Positions 1-16,909 of a DNA stretch of 64,000 nucleotides are shown here, in pieces. The stretch lies in NCBI GenBank assembly GCA_963576785.1, contig OY756139.1, positions 2,418,001-2,482,000 of the forward strand. The letters run 5' to 3'. Origin of the DNA: Chlorophyllum brunneum. Taxonomy: Eukaryota; Basidiomycota; Agaricomycetes; Agaricales; Agaricaceae. The translations under genes and the position numbers were made by a program. Below the pieces are notes generated by a model, which made no database searches, was not told the DNA's origin, and worked only from the letters and a program-made list of their open reading frames with translations. Position 1 is the first letter of the stretch, and the number at the start of each line of letters is the position of its first letter.

Positions 1-1
1 G

Positions 2-3000
2 GACAAGGATTTGAGGGAGAGAGAAGAGTTCGTCGCAGCCGATGACAAGGATCATGCGAAACGTCGCCATCGGTTGGGTTCGTTTGGTGACCAAGAGCCA
101 TCCCCTACTCCTCGCCGCCGTCTACATGTCAAACATTCAATCGATACAGCCCTCAACATGCTCAGATCATCTTCATCCAATCTTTCGGAGGACTACTATC
201 GAGTTGCTCACACCCCAACTCCGCCTACTTCCCCTAGTCGACCGTTTGGCGATTTCACATCGCGGCTTGGAAATTCTAACAACGACCAACTCGATGAATC
301 ATCTGCCCGCCGACCGTCGCTACCCCATATTGGGCAATCCGACTCTCTCCCTCGGCCAAGAAAGTCGTCCGTCCAGTCAGCAAATCCTCACCGACCAAGG
401 TCCGCGGGCGAAGGTGCTGAAGAAAGCGGCCCTATCCCTCCTTACGGCAAGAGTAGTACTGCACGTAGGCTAGGAAGCAAGGTCTCTTTGCTCAACCTCT
501 TTCGCAAAACCCAGAGCTCCGAGAGCACTAGCACACCAGATCCCAACCCCAACACAAATCCTACCGCTACTGACGCATCAACTTCCCCGCCCCCTTACCC
601 TCTTCTGCACCGTTCGCGCCCCCATCAAGGCAGCGATGCTTCGATCAGATCAAGAAAAGCAGGAGACCCGTCTCTGGAGCGCAAGCCTTCTCTCAATTCG
701 CCTTCTCGTTCACCAGTACCCATGGCAGTTGATCTACACAACGCACTGGCGCACGAACAGCAGCATATCAACAATCGTGATCGGTCAAAGTCGAACACTA
801 GTAGTCGATACGAAGACCTAAACGACGATACTATCACATCAGGCGGAGGGAGCTACCACAGCCCTAGCTCGAGTCCTCTTGCTCGACTCGGTATACTTCG
901 CAACCAAGGGCACCACAGAACACGCTCCGGTTCGGGGAGCAGTTTGGGCTATGATGTGAATGTGCCCTCGCGCCTGGGATTAGGATCAGCAGTGGCCGTG
1001 GATGATGCCCCGAGCAATAACAACGGACCAGGAGGCGCTGGCGCTGACGCGGATAATGTACCAAGATCCCTACCGCGCTCGGGTACTCTCAGGCCGCACA
1101 ACCGAAATGGATCAAATGGCCAAGGTCACATGACACCCTCCGCCTTGAGGGCCCTAAGGTATATTAAATTTTATTGGCAACCAGCGATAAGAGCAAGACT
1201 TACAAAGGTCTTTGTTCATATAGCCGTGATCCAACCTCTCATTCGCCGTCGCCCAGAGGAACTCCCGCAAAGTTGAAACCGAGCAATAGTGTCGGGTCCC
1301 TAGTCCGATCCGATTCATATCCGAGACGACACCCGAATATACGACCTGAAAGTGCTTCTTCTGCATCAGGGTCGAAACAGGATGAAGACGAGGGAGGTGC
1401 CCCCATTGAGGAGGAAGGGGAAGGGGAGGAAGAAGAATATGGGAAACCGATCGAGGCCACGGAGGCATCCTTGTTGATTGGAGTGGGGACATCCGCTTCT
1501 TCTTCCAGAGCTTCACTCTCCCCCATTATTTCGAATGGTCACGTTGATGGGGAAGGCGAAGACACCTTACTTACTGACTTTCCGTTCAGTATCAACCGCC
1601 CGCCACCCATGCCTACAGAAGGAGACATTGATGACTCAGAAGCAATTACCAACATTACAGACAACAGACATAGAGGCGATTCGCTAAGCAGCGTCGGTAC
1701 TACAGATAGCCGGGGATTCTCGCAGGCGACCAGCTCGGCGAGCACGATGATGGTTACAACGCCACTCATGTCGTCCGAAGTACCGCCACCGTCAGATAAG
1801 AAAGAGGGGTTGCTGGTCTCAGGAGTGGGAGTTGCTGATACGGAAGATGAAGAGCAGCGGTCACACTATGTAGTCGTTTCACCAGCCACTGAGGCATCCC
1901 CCTCCCCTCCCCCGATGTCCCAATCTCATCCACGACGACCCCCACCTCTGTCCCTCGGGCCCCTGTCAGACCAACCCCATACACACAGTAGTTCTGCTTC
2001 GAGTCTTGCCCTACCTTCAATTGTGCATCTGAGCACTGGTAGTATGAATGGTCGAAGAACGCATACGCCATTTGGAATTGATATCACATCGATATCGACC
2101 CATGCTCAGGCTGAAGCTCTTGTCGAGAAAGCGAGGAGGGAAGTTTTGGAGCTTGCGAGCTTGGAGGACCAGGAAGTCATCTCTGTGACTGGTAGTGATG
2201 GTCGAACACCCTTGAGTGCAAGGCTGGCTGCATACGGCGAGAGCCTAGCGTTAGAGAGAAGGTTCAGAGAGCTGGAGAAAGGAGGTGGGAGTGCTATGAG
2301 TGGCATGACGGTTAGCACAATTCTCACAAATGGAGAGAGAAGCGCGGCTAGCACTGGTGTGAGTTCGACCAATTTAGTGCTGCCGGTTGTGAATCAACGT
2401 TCGAAGGATGGATCGGGATACGCGAGTTCGCTGTATAGCGGAAAGAGTACAGGTGGAATCAGAGATGTGCCGTCTCCTCGATCAGTCAACGGGGTGAGGA
2501 ATAGTGCGCGGGCGAAAAGACCATCGACTGCGGAAGGGTGTGAGTGTCATGCCTCGTTTACCTGTGGCTTCATTTCTAACGGTTGTATGTAGTGGCGCCA
2601 AGAGATATGAATCTGTCGTTGTCAAGTGAGCAGTCAAGCCAGTCGTTCCTGTCCGCGAGATCCACCTCGGCCCTTGGTCACCGCCCAGACGCAAACCTGT
2701 ACGGGCAACTTCCAATACCTACTCTCAATGTTTCATCGTCAAGTGGTGCAGACGACGATCATATATACCGCCCAACAAATCAAGGTTACATCGGGAGGTC
2801 GCGTACACCTACGGCAGATCACGAGAACGACACAAAGGCAGGCCACAGCGTAGGCAGGATGGCTTCGCTGGACGTCCTAGAGTTTGGCGATGACGCGTTT
2901 GGGTCGTCGTTGTACAGAGTTTCGACGGCGCCTTCGCCAGTCCCAAGGTTGCCACCCGCTCAGGCGCAGGGGCGAAGTGCTAAGAAGCTGTCCAAGATGG

Positions 3001-3113
3001 GAATCTCAGTTGCGGACCAGGCGGGAAGAGGTGCATTACCTCCGCAACCACCAGCCCATACTGGGAAGAAGTTGAATGCCATCAAGTCATTTTTCAAGGG
3101 CGGAAAAAGTTAA
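2..3113 (+). CDS. Serine-rich low-complexity protein, 5' partial
   Basis: I do not recognise this gene. The reading frame is open to the left window edge, so the true start lies upstream. Three exons can be joined: to about 1159, about 1235-2539, and 2593 to the stop at 3113, with introns showing GT and AG ends. The product (about 1,000 residues visible) is rich in Ser, Pro, Gly and Arg, with many RRPSLP- or RSGS-like stretches typical of phosphorylated, disordered fungal proteins. One helical, charged segment (THAQAEALVEKARREVLELA, genomic about 2098-2157, continuing to about 2280) may form a short coiled coil. The C-terminus is basic and ends KSFFKGGKS. No catalytic motif, signal peptide or membrane segment is visible. 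It could be a cytoskeletal or signalling scaffold, but that is a guess from composition only. Confidence 0.7.
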
Positions 3114-4041
3114 ATGTTGAGTATGTGGAGTAGCTGTCGTTTGGTAAAATGAAGATGACTTTGTCACATTTTCTGTACCCCTCTTCCTCCTTCCCTTTCC
3201 TTTCTACATGGCTTTTTTTCATGGTTTTGTGTATTTGTTACAGCTCACTTTCCTCGTCAGGCTTCTCTGCAGTGTATATTTAGCCATGATTCCACCCCAT
3301 TGCATATATTTTCCCCTCTATTTATTTTCCTGAGCTCCGTTTTTCACCTTTCCTCCGTTTCCGAATTGAACACTGTATTTGTCCATGCTATCCCGTCTTA
3401 GCATCGTCTCGTTATTTCCAAGTTTCTGTTTCCTTATTATCATATTATCCCTCGCCCACTTGTGTTCGGCCTGGACATTCTCTCTTCCGTCACCGTTTTT
3501 GCATGCAATATACTTGCAAGCGCCACTGATTCGACTCTATTTCTTTCGGTTTCGTGGTTCCGTCATCCGTGGCTCCCCTTTTGACATTTATGTTTTGATT
3601 CATACGAATCTTACAACACCATCATTCTCAACTCCCCGCTCATCTGTCCACACATTCGCATTCTCGAATACTTGTTCAAATCCACACGCCTCTTCGTTCT
3701 TTTAAGCTATGGCGCCGTAGGTGGGGCGTTTCTTGGTGTCTAGTGGAAGGTTCTCAGACTCGAACTGGCAACCAATGCATGATGCACGAGGGTTCGGCGT
3801 CAGCGCCAAGTGCATATGTATGTAGCGCACTGTGTATATTACCTGCAATCCTATATACTGTACTTGAGGTAGTGCCAACTTATAAACTCGGGTGCATTTG
3901 ACACGTGAATATTGATCATCCGCTTTGGGACTCGAAGTTGAATCGGCTCAATCCCAGTTCAGCACCCGACGCAGCTTGGAGATTTTCAGTAGGTTTTCCT
4001 TCCCTCATATTCCTGCACGTCCTGACTGCACTGCAGGGGAA
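3114..4041. other. Intergenic: 3' end of upstream gene and PEX1 promoter
   Basis: About 930 bases with pyrimidine-rich tracts (3180-3700), as usual for 3' UTR and promoter DNA in these fungi. The open frames here are short, lack recognisable motifs and do not splice into a convincing protein. I see no RNA gene. Confidence 0.5.
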
Positions 4042-8165
<4,124 letters not shown>

Positions 8166-8419
8166 AAGCCGTGTGCAACAAAGCCCTCCTTACTCAAACT
8201 AGCTGGCCCCGTAATTGAAGGCTATTTTTATGGTTGTCTAACTGTTCAAAGTACAAATGGCCTGCGAGTGTTGAATGCCATCCGTGTTACCTTCCAGTTA
8301 GGGTTTCTCTACTCTCGCTCAACAGCGTCAAAGCACCAATTAACTTCAAGCACATTTTACCAGATCGAAACTAGTCCTTCCGGAACCTCTGCCCCGCCAA
8401 GCCACAGCTCTACTACTGA

Positions 8420-9232
8420 CATACTCCTGTCGACACTGGGGAACGGTCCCCGTGTGGTTGTAGTCAACTCTGAAACCAGATACTTCAATATGGAATCCCG
8501 TACGCGATAGTCTCGTGATCCTCGATCTCAAGGTCTTCTACTATTCTGGGATTGGATCCAACCCCAACGACATGTATTACCTCGAGGCAAGTACGAATCC
8601 GCGCAGCAGCTGTATCTTGAACGAGATGTCGAAGTAATTCAGGGAGGCACGAACGACTTATAGTTGTGACGCCGACAGCATGGTATGAGCACAAAACGAT
8701 GGTGTGGTCGAAGGGACATTGTAACACACCCTACAGTAGTATACGGAACAAGCAATGCCACGCTACGTCGATGACAAAGAAGTTTTATCAGTTATACGGA
8801 AGTGCAACCCGATTTCCTCACTGAGCGATTCCATGAAAATTCGCTTGTTTGATAGTACAGGCGGTTCGTCGGGGTTTGAGGCAGAATCCTTCCTGCACAT
8901 AGTTATTTGGTGTATGAGGAGACACTCAACATATCACACTCTGGGTATGATCACTGCTTGCTGCATTAATCACATAGTCCGTTCTGGCAGTTTGTTCTTG
9001 GAGAATGGCATCCAGGTTGAGATCACCTTCAACAATAGTGATATCATCCGACAAGGCCCTTAACCGAGCAACGCGTTCTGGAGTGGGACTACGGATAAGA
9101 GCTGTAATGACGACTTTGTCCTGACTGAGCTGGACGAGGAACTGGCCGCCGAGGAGAAGGGGGTCGAGACATTAAGTCGCGGGGAAGAAGCTTTCGGTGT
9201 TGTGGGCGGCATGGCGTTGCCGGCTCATGTGC
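8420..9232 (-). pseudogene. Decayed NmrA-like NAD(P)-binding protein gene
   Basis: On the minus strand, about 9165-8940 encodes LLLGGQFLVQLSQDKVVITA, IRSPTPERVARLRALSDD and TDYVINAASSDH. This is the start of a Rossmann-fold NmrA/epimerase-like protein of a kind common in fungi (usually GATGYIGG...ITALVRS...VINTASSDH). The dinucleotide loop is destroyed: upstream reads SFFPAT, then an in-frame TAA, and GxxGxxG is lost. Further on there are only scattered weak matches (ASNPDEPPVLSNKRIF; about 8490-8640) in changing frames with stops. There is no intact HTSGTG or catalytic region. I read it as a dead gene; a fast-diverged gene with unusual splicing is less likely. Confidence 0.5.
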
Positions 9233-9803
9233 TGTAAAGGTCAAACTTGGTGAAGCTATGAAGGTCGGAATAACATATCCCTACTTGTGCTATATTCTGG
9301 GCCTCGCTCGTCGTTCTTTTCTCCCACCCGCCACCGCTCTTCGAGCATCGAGGACGGCCACATGGGCAAGTGTGAGCAGGGTGACCTGGGATTGGCTGCC
9401 CTCCTCGCGGCCACTTGCCATCCCTGGCCCTTCGAGTAGTCGTTCCCTGATTAAAAATATAATACATGCTTGTAGTGGGAGAGTGGGAGAGTGGATACCC
9501 CTTAGCCACTAAATAGAGAGTGTGAAGTAGTATACATCGGATTGAAAACAAGTGAAATGAAGCAAGACGTCAAGGAGGGGGGGGGGGGGACAAACGAAGA
9601 ATACCGATCCCCAGGACGGTGATATGGTGGATATTTCCAGTTGAAAATATACATTGAGAGAGGCTAAGATGTAGGATGAAGTAGTAGGTATGGTATAAAT
9701 CAAAGTCCTCGAGAGGTTTGGTGGTGAGAAAAAGAAAAGATTGTAAGATGAATAAGGTATCGAATCCAACGACAACTAGGAAGATGGGTAAAGAGGAAAA
9801 TGA
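9233..9803. other. Intergenic, no gene seen
   Basis: Space between the decayed NmrA-like gene and the 3' end of SPA2. Short open frames on both strands have no recognisable domains. It contains a 13-base G homopolymer and AT-rich 3' flank of SPA2. Confidence 0.5.
9577..9589 (+). repeat. 13-base G homopolymer
   Basis: Uninterrupted run of 13 G in noncoding DNA downstream of SPA2. Its length may be unreliable in the assembly. Confidence 0.9.
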
Positions 9804-12800
9804 TCATAGCTTCATCAACCCCTTCATAGCATTCGCGATTGCAAAACTCGACTTGGCCATCGTCTGCCGCGACTCCTTCGTCAACTCTGACAGCGCCTGC
9901 ACCTCACTCAGCTTGTTCGCATGCTCGCTCAACTCGCTTAACAACTCTTGCCCTTGCTGCGCCGATGTGGGCGGGATATTATCCTTACACACTGCAACGA
10001 TGCTCGAGACGATAGTGATAATCTGCGTTATGTTTTCATGCAGAATGGACGTAGATGGTGTCGGGTTGCGAACGCCCGAGAGTACCCTCTGGATCGCATA
10101 GACGATTGATTCAGTCTGTGCGTCGAGATAAGGCTGTAACAAAAGTCGCATATCGTCAGTACCAAGAACATTGGGGGAGAAAGGAACGAACCTTGAGTTC
10201 AGACCATGCATCCTCCGAACCCTCACCAATCCCCGAATCATCACTTCCAGCCTCCTGCCCACCCACCTGTCTATCGAAAATTGGGGGTGGGGAGTTGGTC
10301 TGCTCCGAACCACTCTGATCCGAAATTGGTCTCCTGGCTCCCTTACCACTTCCATTATTCGCGGAATTGGAGGCTAAAGAAGTCGGTGATTCCATATACC
10401 TTCCCCCGCCCCGACTTGAGACTGAGACTGCACTGCCCTTCCTGGTATGTCCTCCTCCACTCAAACTTCTAACCTCATCAATCGTACGCATCGGGACAAA
10501 CCCAGACGAAGGTGATGGCGAATTACCACCCAGCGTCGGATTCACTGGTGCCGTAGAGTAAGGATACTGTTCCTGCTCAGCTTTTGTCGCCTTGCGAATC
10601 AGCACCGTCCTTCCAATCTCTGTAACGCACATCGACACATGACTAGCTGCGGCATCCAACAATGACACAGGTGCCATTCCAGAACTGGTCGCGTGGGTTT
10701 TGGACGCTGCGACCAGATTGCTTAGTGTCGCGTCTGCGCGTTCTCGGAGGGCTCGGAGAGCTTCAATGTCGACATCCGCGCGTTCACGTGCAGGTCGACG
10801 TTCGAATGATCGAGTGTCGTCAATGACATTCGTCACGGCATTAACGACAGTCCTCATCGGGCCCAGTACACGCGTCGGAGCATTACTTCGTCCGGCGAGG
10901 AGTAGACTGTCGATTGCAGAGACGAACGCAGTGACGTGAATGTCGAGAATCCCGCCATCAGGAGCGACAGGAAGTTGATCGTCCACGCGGTCAACTTTGA
11001 TGCCTTGGGAGTACAACTGTGATGTCGCTGATGAAGCCAGAAGCACAAAGGCTGTTAGCTGCTGACAGAATGAGGTCATTAATGAGTGTGCACGTACCTT
11101 TAACGCTCCGCAGTTCAGTTTTGGCTTGTTCGTATTTCCGCTTGTATTCCTTGAGTTGGGAGCCGAGGTCTCGAATGACATTGAGATCATTCTCTTTAGC
11201 AGTCATGAGTTCGTCGTTACACCGTGATAGATCACCAAGTTCAATGACCAAGCCCTCCATCTCGGATCTTAGTTGTTCAACAACCTCCCTATCGGTCTTC
11301 ATGAAACACTCATGAGTTAAAGACCTGGTGGTTTAGTGGGATGGATACGCACTTGCATCTCGAAGTCCTCCTTGTCCCTTTCGAGTTCTTCAACCCTCCC
11401 TCTCAAGATTTTCAGCTCATCTGACTCGTCCTGCATTCTCATCGCCTCCCTCTCCTTATCTCTCTGCCTCGCCTCTTTGAGCTCATCCAGCTCCTTCTGC
11501 AATGACTTGAATGTATCCGTTTGCTCTCCTAGGCGCTGGGATATGATTAATTCGACATCGAGCTTAACCCATCCCGAAAACTCACCCAAAGGGCATTGTC
11601 CAGCTCCTCCACCTTGGCCTGGAACCTCACCTCTTCATCCTTCCTCCTTTTCTCAGCCTCTCCACTGGCCTCCCCGAGTTCCCTCGTCAAGTTTGCAATC
11701 TGATTCTGCATCGTCGCGATCTTATACTCGTACTCCCTCCTCAACTTTTCCTGCTCCTCCGATACGCTTGCCCTCCTAATGCCCATCCTGGACCCCGAAC
11801 CGCCACCTCGATCTGAGCTGGCTGACGAACGCCCATAATACTCCTCTCCCCCACTCTTTGCTCCTTGTCCAGAAATATTCCCATCATCATCATCGTCCCC
11901 TGCGTTTCTTAGTCTGGCAGCCAGCCCTCCCAAGCCAGCAGGAGGACTTCTAGGGCTCATAGGACTGGGATAGTCGCTGGCGCTATCCGGCTCTCCATCT
12001 GCATAAGCCCCACCGCTTCCACTCACACCACCCATTTCCCGGAAATTCTCTGTACTCCTCTCATCCATGGTCGTGCTTCCACTCTCCCTTTTATCCAGCC
12101 CATAGGGAATCTTAATATCCTCCTCCTCGATAGTACTCTTAGCAGGAATGATCATGGCGCTCATCGCAGTAGCGCTCTGCGCTGCATTAATTGTTGCAGT
12201 AGTATCACTGTTTCCGCTCGTGCTAGTTGTTGCGCTGGGTCGACGGGGATAATCATTGTTGCGATCACGGTCTTCTGAGCGACGTGTAGTGTCTTGTGAG
12301 GGTTTTCGTCGTGATGCTGAGATGGATGGGAAGACATCCTCTGACATACGAGTAGTGAATGAATCATCGGGTCTCCTGTAGTTATCTTCACTGCGCCGTG
12401 GCGGCATTGGATAGTCTTCACTTGGTCTCCGTCTATCTTCTGAGGGTCTCCGGCCGGGGATGCTACCGCCATAACCACTATCACTAGGTCTATCTGCAGA
12501 GATGCGCCCCGAGATACGTGAATTCGGTTGTGAGCGTGGGGGAGACGTTGATGTGGGGAAACCGGGTGCAGGATAGTCGTCGTAATTCGACGAAGCAGAG
12601 GCTCGACCACCGGAAGGCTATGTTGAAACAATAAGTCAGAGTCGCGGAGACGTTGCCATGTACGCACATCCTCCTTGAACTCTGGATACCGCCGAGCTAG
12701 CTCAAAGTATACATCGCTAGAAAGGTCTTCGAAGCGGGAAGGGGGTAGTGTGGCTAGTTTCTGTCTGGCTTGGTTACGCTTCGGATGGAATTCTTCCTTG

Positions 12801-13229
12801 ACGGGAAGAAAGGGCACTGGATGATCGTGATTAGTGGATGATGGAGCTTGGAGCGGGGGGTGGGCGAACCTTCGTTGTCCTTCTGTCTGCGGACTAGTTC
12901 ATCATAGACATCTGTGGATAATTCGTGGAACTGCTGGATAGTGAGGCGAGTGAGTTTCTGGCGCGCAGTTGTTCGAGAATTAGGAGCGGCTGATGAGGAC
13001 CGGGAGTCAGAAAAAGGGATGCTGGGAAGAGGAAAGGGGTACCTTTCGCAAGGTAGTCGGCTAGATAGCGGTTGAGTTCGTCGAAATGGATACGAGATAC
13101 GGCACGATAGTCGACTGGGAGGGCGGGGGCGTCTTTGGAGCGTGCTCTGTAGGAGTCGTTGCGGTAGGTGGAGATGGCTGAGAAGGTGGTGGGGGTGGGG
13201 GACGGTGCGCGGGAGGGCTGGCGCTTCAT
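9804..13229 (-). CDS. SPA2: Spa2-like polarity scaffold (GIT/Spa2 homology domains)
   Basis: Spa2 is a polarisome scaffold that gathers formin, Cdc42 regulators and cell-wall-integrity MAP kinase parts at growing hyphal tips. I chose ATG 13229 (MKRQPSRAPSP). The two Spa2 homology repeats lie in separate exons: ARQKLTRLTIQQFHELSTDV (about 12960) and ARQKLATLPPSRFEDLSSDV (about 12720), each continuing DELVRR or FELARR. A long Ser/Arg/Asp-rich disordered section follows, then a predicted coiled coil from about 11790 to 11100 (EKLRREYEYKIATMQNQIAN and onward). The C-terminal helical domain ends KSSFAIANAMKGLMKL, like the C-terminal region of GIT/Spa2 proteins. The 3' end lies next to the decayed NmrA gene, and the 5' end almost abuts the 3' end of the ketoacyl reductase on the same strand. 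Identity rests on the paired repeats and the overall architecture. Confidence 0.9.
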
Positions 13230-13320
13230 GGTGTGGTGGAGGAGAGGACCATGGACGAGATGAACAAAAGTCGACATCAAAACACGCTGCAGTCGCATTC
13301 TCTACAAACATGCACAAACA

Positions 13321-14634
13321 CTACGCTACCCTCTTCGCCGCCTTGCGCAGCGCACGACCCCGGATGTCCCTGTGCAGACTGTGCGTGTACGAGATAAACA
13401 GGCCCGGCATCCCAACCAGCGTAATTATCCAGTTCAGCAGCGCGTGCGACCAGTACGGCGTAGACGTATTGGGTCTCCCGCTGAATCCCGCGCCACACGG
13501 CAAGCCAATCTTGGACAACACAGACCGAACGTACGTCTTGGGAGTAGGGACAAGCGCGGACGATCTCCGGATCTTGGAGAGCTTGGAGACCTGCAAGTGG
13601 CGTAAACACGCAATACCAGTGAACGGACCATGATGCACATACGACAAAGTAGGTGTTTACGTGCTCAACGACAATATTATCCTTGCGCACCTCCTCCGCG
13701 AGGGCGCTTGTAAACGTGGCAAGGAATGCCTTGGTGCCAGAATAAGTTGCCAGCATAGGTGACGGAACCGCTCCCGCGAAGGATCCAATATTCAAGATGA
13801 GACCACGTTTCCTGCCAGTCCGTTAGTAGTCCCTTTTGGCCGCCATAGGTCTACACACCTTTGGACCATGCCTGGAAGGGCAGCATAAGTGACCTGGAGA
13901 GTGGCATTGACGTTGATGGTGACAATGTCTCTTATCTCATCTTGGGGTGTGTCGACGAGGTATGCAGGCATAGCATGCGACTTGCCAACGTTGTTGACTG
14001 CCGCATAGGTTTAGCTGGATGTGGGCATGTATAAGGCATTGTACCACTCACCGAGCACTCCGATATCAAGTTGTTGTAGGGCACTGGCAAGCTCTGTGCA
14101 TGCCTGTGTGTCAGCCTTTGTAAAGTCAATGACATGAGTCTGAGCCTCGACATTCAACTTGGATTCTGTTGGTGACTCGGTTAGCCTTCGCATGTGATAG
14201 ACGACTACAAAACTTACGAATCTCCTGAGCAGTCGACTTCAACAGGTCGACATTACGCGCAACGAGAAATACATTGAATCCAGCCTTTCCGAGTTGAAAC
14301 GCGAACTCCTTCCCAATCCCATCCGTGGACCCAGTGACGACAGCCCACGCGCCCTTCTTCGCGCCAAATTTGGACAGCTTTTTGTACTTGTGAGTACCCA
14401 AACAGCTTCGTTCAGGAGAGCACGCACGCTTTGGCCAGGAAGAAGGAACGTCTGCAAGAGAACGGACAGCGTTTGGTACAGCACACGCGCGACGGTGAGC
14501 GTGCCGAGCGCCAACAAGGTATACGACATCCAGGGGTTGTCATGAACTGTACTCCTGTCAGCGGGGGAGCAGACTTTGCTCAGAAGCGTGAACTCACTGA
14601 GAGCGACGATATCCTGGAGCCCTGGCGCGTCCAT
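13321..14634 (-). CDS. IFA38: Very-long-chain 3-ketoacyl-CoA reductase
   Basis: This short-chain dehydrogenase reduces 3-ketoacyl-CoA in the microsomal very-long-chain fatty acid elongation cycle, feeding sphingolipids. The N-terminus ([12 protein letters not shown]) is followed by a membrane segment ([20 protein letters not shown]). Next come the NADPH loop [20 protein letters not shown], then [10 protein letters not shown] leading to the NNVG motif, and the catalytic Ser (LNIGSFAG) and Tyr-x-x-x-Lys (ATYSGTKAF). A second hydrophobic stretch ([18 protein letters not shown]) precedes a basic tail RKAAKRVA, with lysine at position -4 as in dilysine-type ER retrieval signals. Length (about 340 residues) and membrane topology fit Ifa38/KAR rather than soluble reductases. 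At least four introns. The gene is divergent from the decarboxylase, whose ATG is about 150 bases away, so they share a short promoter region. Confidence 0.92.
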
Positions 14635-14781
14635 TCTGTGTTTTTGGGGAAAAGGACGCCGAGCTGAGATATTTCATGTGTTTGTGCCTGCTTGTCGAGG
14701 CCCTGGGCATGTTGGCGATGAACCACATGGTCCTCGGCCGCTCTACTATCATGGACTCTACAGCATCTCTTCTCGACCACC

Positions 14782-16762
14782 ATGGACATTGAGGAGTACG
14801 CTCTTCCCCACCCATTCAGCCCACTACTCACCCTCATGTCCGCAGATTCAGAAAAGCAGGCTACAACGCCATAGATCGCATATGCGACTACTATTACACC
14901 CTCCAGTCTACCCCGGTCAAGTCCTCCGTCTCTCCGGGATACCTCGCCCACCATATCCCTTCAACCCCGCCCCACCAAGGTGAACCATGGCAGCAAATCT
15001 TGGATGATTACACCAAATTCATCATCCCCGGTCTAACACACTGGCAGCATCCTTCATTTTTCGGCTTCTTCCCCACCGGCTGTACGTTTCCAAGCATGCT
15101 GGCAGACTTTTTGGCTACTAGCACTTCTAACCCTGGATTCAATGTGCGTATCCTCATCATCCCGAGTCCGACCTAATTAATCATTAGTTTGTAGTGGGCA
15201 TCTAGCCCAGCGTGTACAGAACTTGAGGTCCTCATGATGGACTGGGCAGCCGATCTGCTCGGTCTACATCATGATTTCTTTAATTCCTCCGGCAAAGGCG
15301 GCGGCGCAATCCAAGTACGTCCAAACTCTTCTTCCTCCCCTCCCCACTCGTTTGATACCCCTTCTCTATAGACAACAGCATCCGACTCGGCTTTAATAGC
15401 AATTGTCGCCGCCCGCTCACAATACCGACGTATCCACCCCGAGGTCCCACACGAAAACCTCGTCATCTATACCACAACTCAGACCCACTCTCTCGGTCTC
15501 AAAGCCGGTCTCATCCTAGGCATCGATGTACGTGCCATCGAAGTTGACCCAAATGACAAATTCGCACTACGTGGATCTCCTCTGAGAAAGGCGTTAGAAG
15601 AAGATCTTGCCAAGGAAAAGTATCCTTTTGTATTGGGTGATTACCCTCTTATTCACTTCGACATGTACATTCCTTAACTCTCTACCTAGTTGCTACCCTC
15701 GGCACGACCTCTTCTGGCGCATTTGACAACATGGAAGAAATTAAAGATGTTGGTAGGTCGCTCTCCCTTCCTAATCGCTCTCCCTCACTTATGCAACCAC
15801 CATCACCAGCCAAAGACTACCCCTCGCTCTGGATTCACGTCGATGCTGCCTGGGCAGGCGTCGCCCTCTCCTGCCCTGAATACCGTGATCAGCTATACCA
15901 CTCGGAGATAAATGAAATGGTTACTTCCTTCTGCACAAACTTCCACAAAGTATGTCTTCCACCGCTTTAATACTTCCACAGCACCCCTAAGCTCGGACGT
16001 AGTGGGGTCTAGTAAACTTTGACTGCTCGACACTTTGGGTACGAGATCGAACGCTGTTAACTGAAGCTTTGGATATCACACCTCCATTCTTGAGGTCCAA
16101 AGAAGGCGATTCTGGTACGCCTAATGCACTCCCTCGAACTCAGACGCACTCAATTAGTGACTCTAGGCCTGGTGATTGATTATCGTAATTGGCACCTCGC
16201 CCTAGGCAGACGCTTCCGCTCTCTCAAGCTCTGGTTCGTCTTCCGGAGCTATGGCGTCGACGGTTTCAGAAGCTACATCAAACGCGTATGTCCCAATTTT
16301 TCAAGCCTACGCTCGAGCCCCTTCTTGACTCCCGCCCCCTTTCAGTGTATAGACTTGAACACGTCCTTCCAACAAAAACTATCTGAAACCCCTCTTTTGG
16401 AACTCGTAACGACACCTTCGCTCTCGCTAAGCGTATTCCGGATCTCGCCAGCTACCATTACGTCCCCATCGTCCTTGACATCTTCTAACGAACTAACACA
16501 AGAAATAATGAACACGCTTAACCGAACCTTTTACTCCCGTCTCTCCGCGCGTAACGATCTCCTCTTAACCCAAACAGTCCTCAACGGCGTTTTCTGCGTA
16601 CGTTTTGTAGTCGGAGCTGAACGCACGACCATAGACCATGTTCATCGTGCTGCCGAGATTTTGGTCAAAGAGGCTGAGAATGTGGTTGGAGAATGGAAGA
16701 TCAATGCGTTAGATGCGAGCCAGAATGAGAAAGAGTTGGAAACCCCGAAAGCGACATTGTAG
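14782..16762 (+). CDS. Aromatic-L-amino-acid decarboxylase (PLP group II)
   Basis: Removes the carboxyl group from tryptophan, tyrosine, phenylalanine or DOPA to give the amine, in the cytosol. ATG 14782 gives MDIEE; an intron leads to [19 protein letters not shown], the usual N-terminal helix. Family blocks follow in order: [60 protein letters not shown], the PLP-ring Asp in [10 protein letters not shown], and the Schiff-base lysine in [14 protein letters not shown] (about 15935-16028). The mobile-loop tyrosine is present in [15 protein letters not shown] (about 16170), which in this family favours decarboxylation over aldehyde synthesis. The protein ends soon after the C-terminal domain and has no extra appended domain. 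Exact substrate cannot be told. Many short introns; the gene is divergent from the ketoacyl-CoA reductase. Confidence 0.92.
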
Positions 16763-16909
16763 ACATGAATAGATATGTGCGTATACCTAGCTGTACTCAT
16801 GGAAGTGGAATTCCATAGAATATATCCCTCGCTAAGGCCGCAGTCAAATTCCACTAATCGCAGACAGGACCGCTAAAAAGACAACCCCCACTTAATACAC
16901 GCATCCTGT

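Noticed and set aside
9225..9551. 108-codon minus-strand frame near the G homopolymer
   Set aside because: No domain and it lies in 3' flanking DNA; no terminal repeats that would suggest a transposon.
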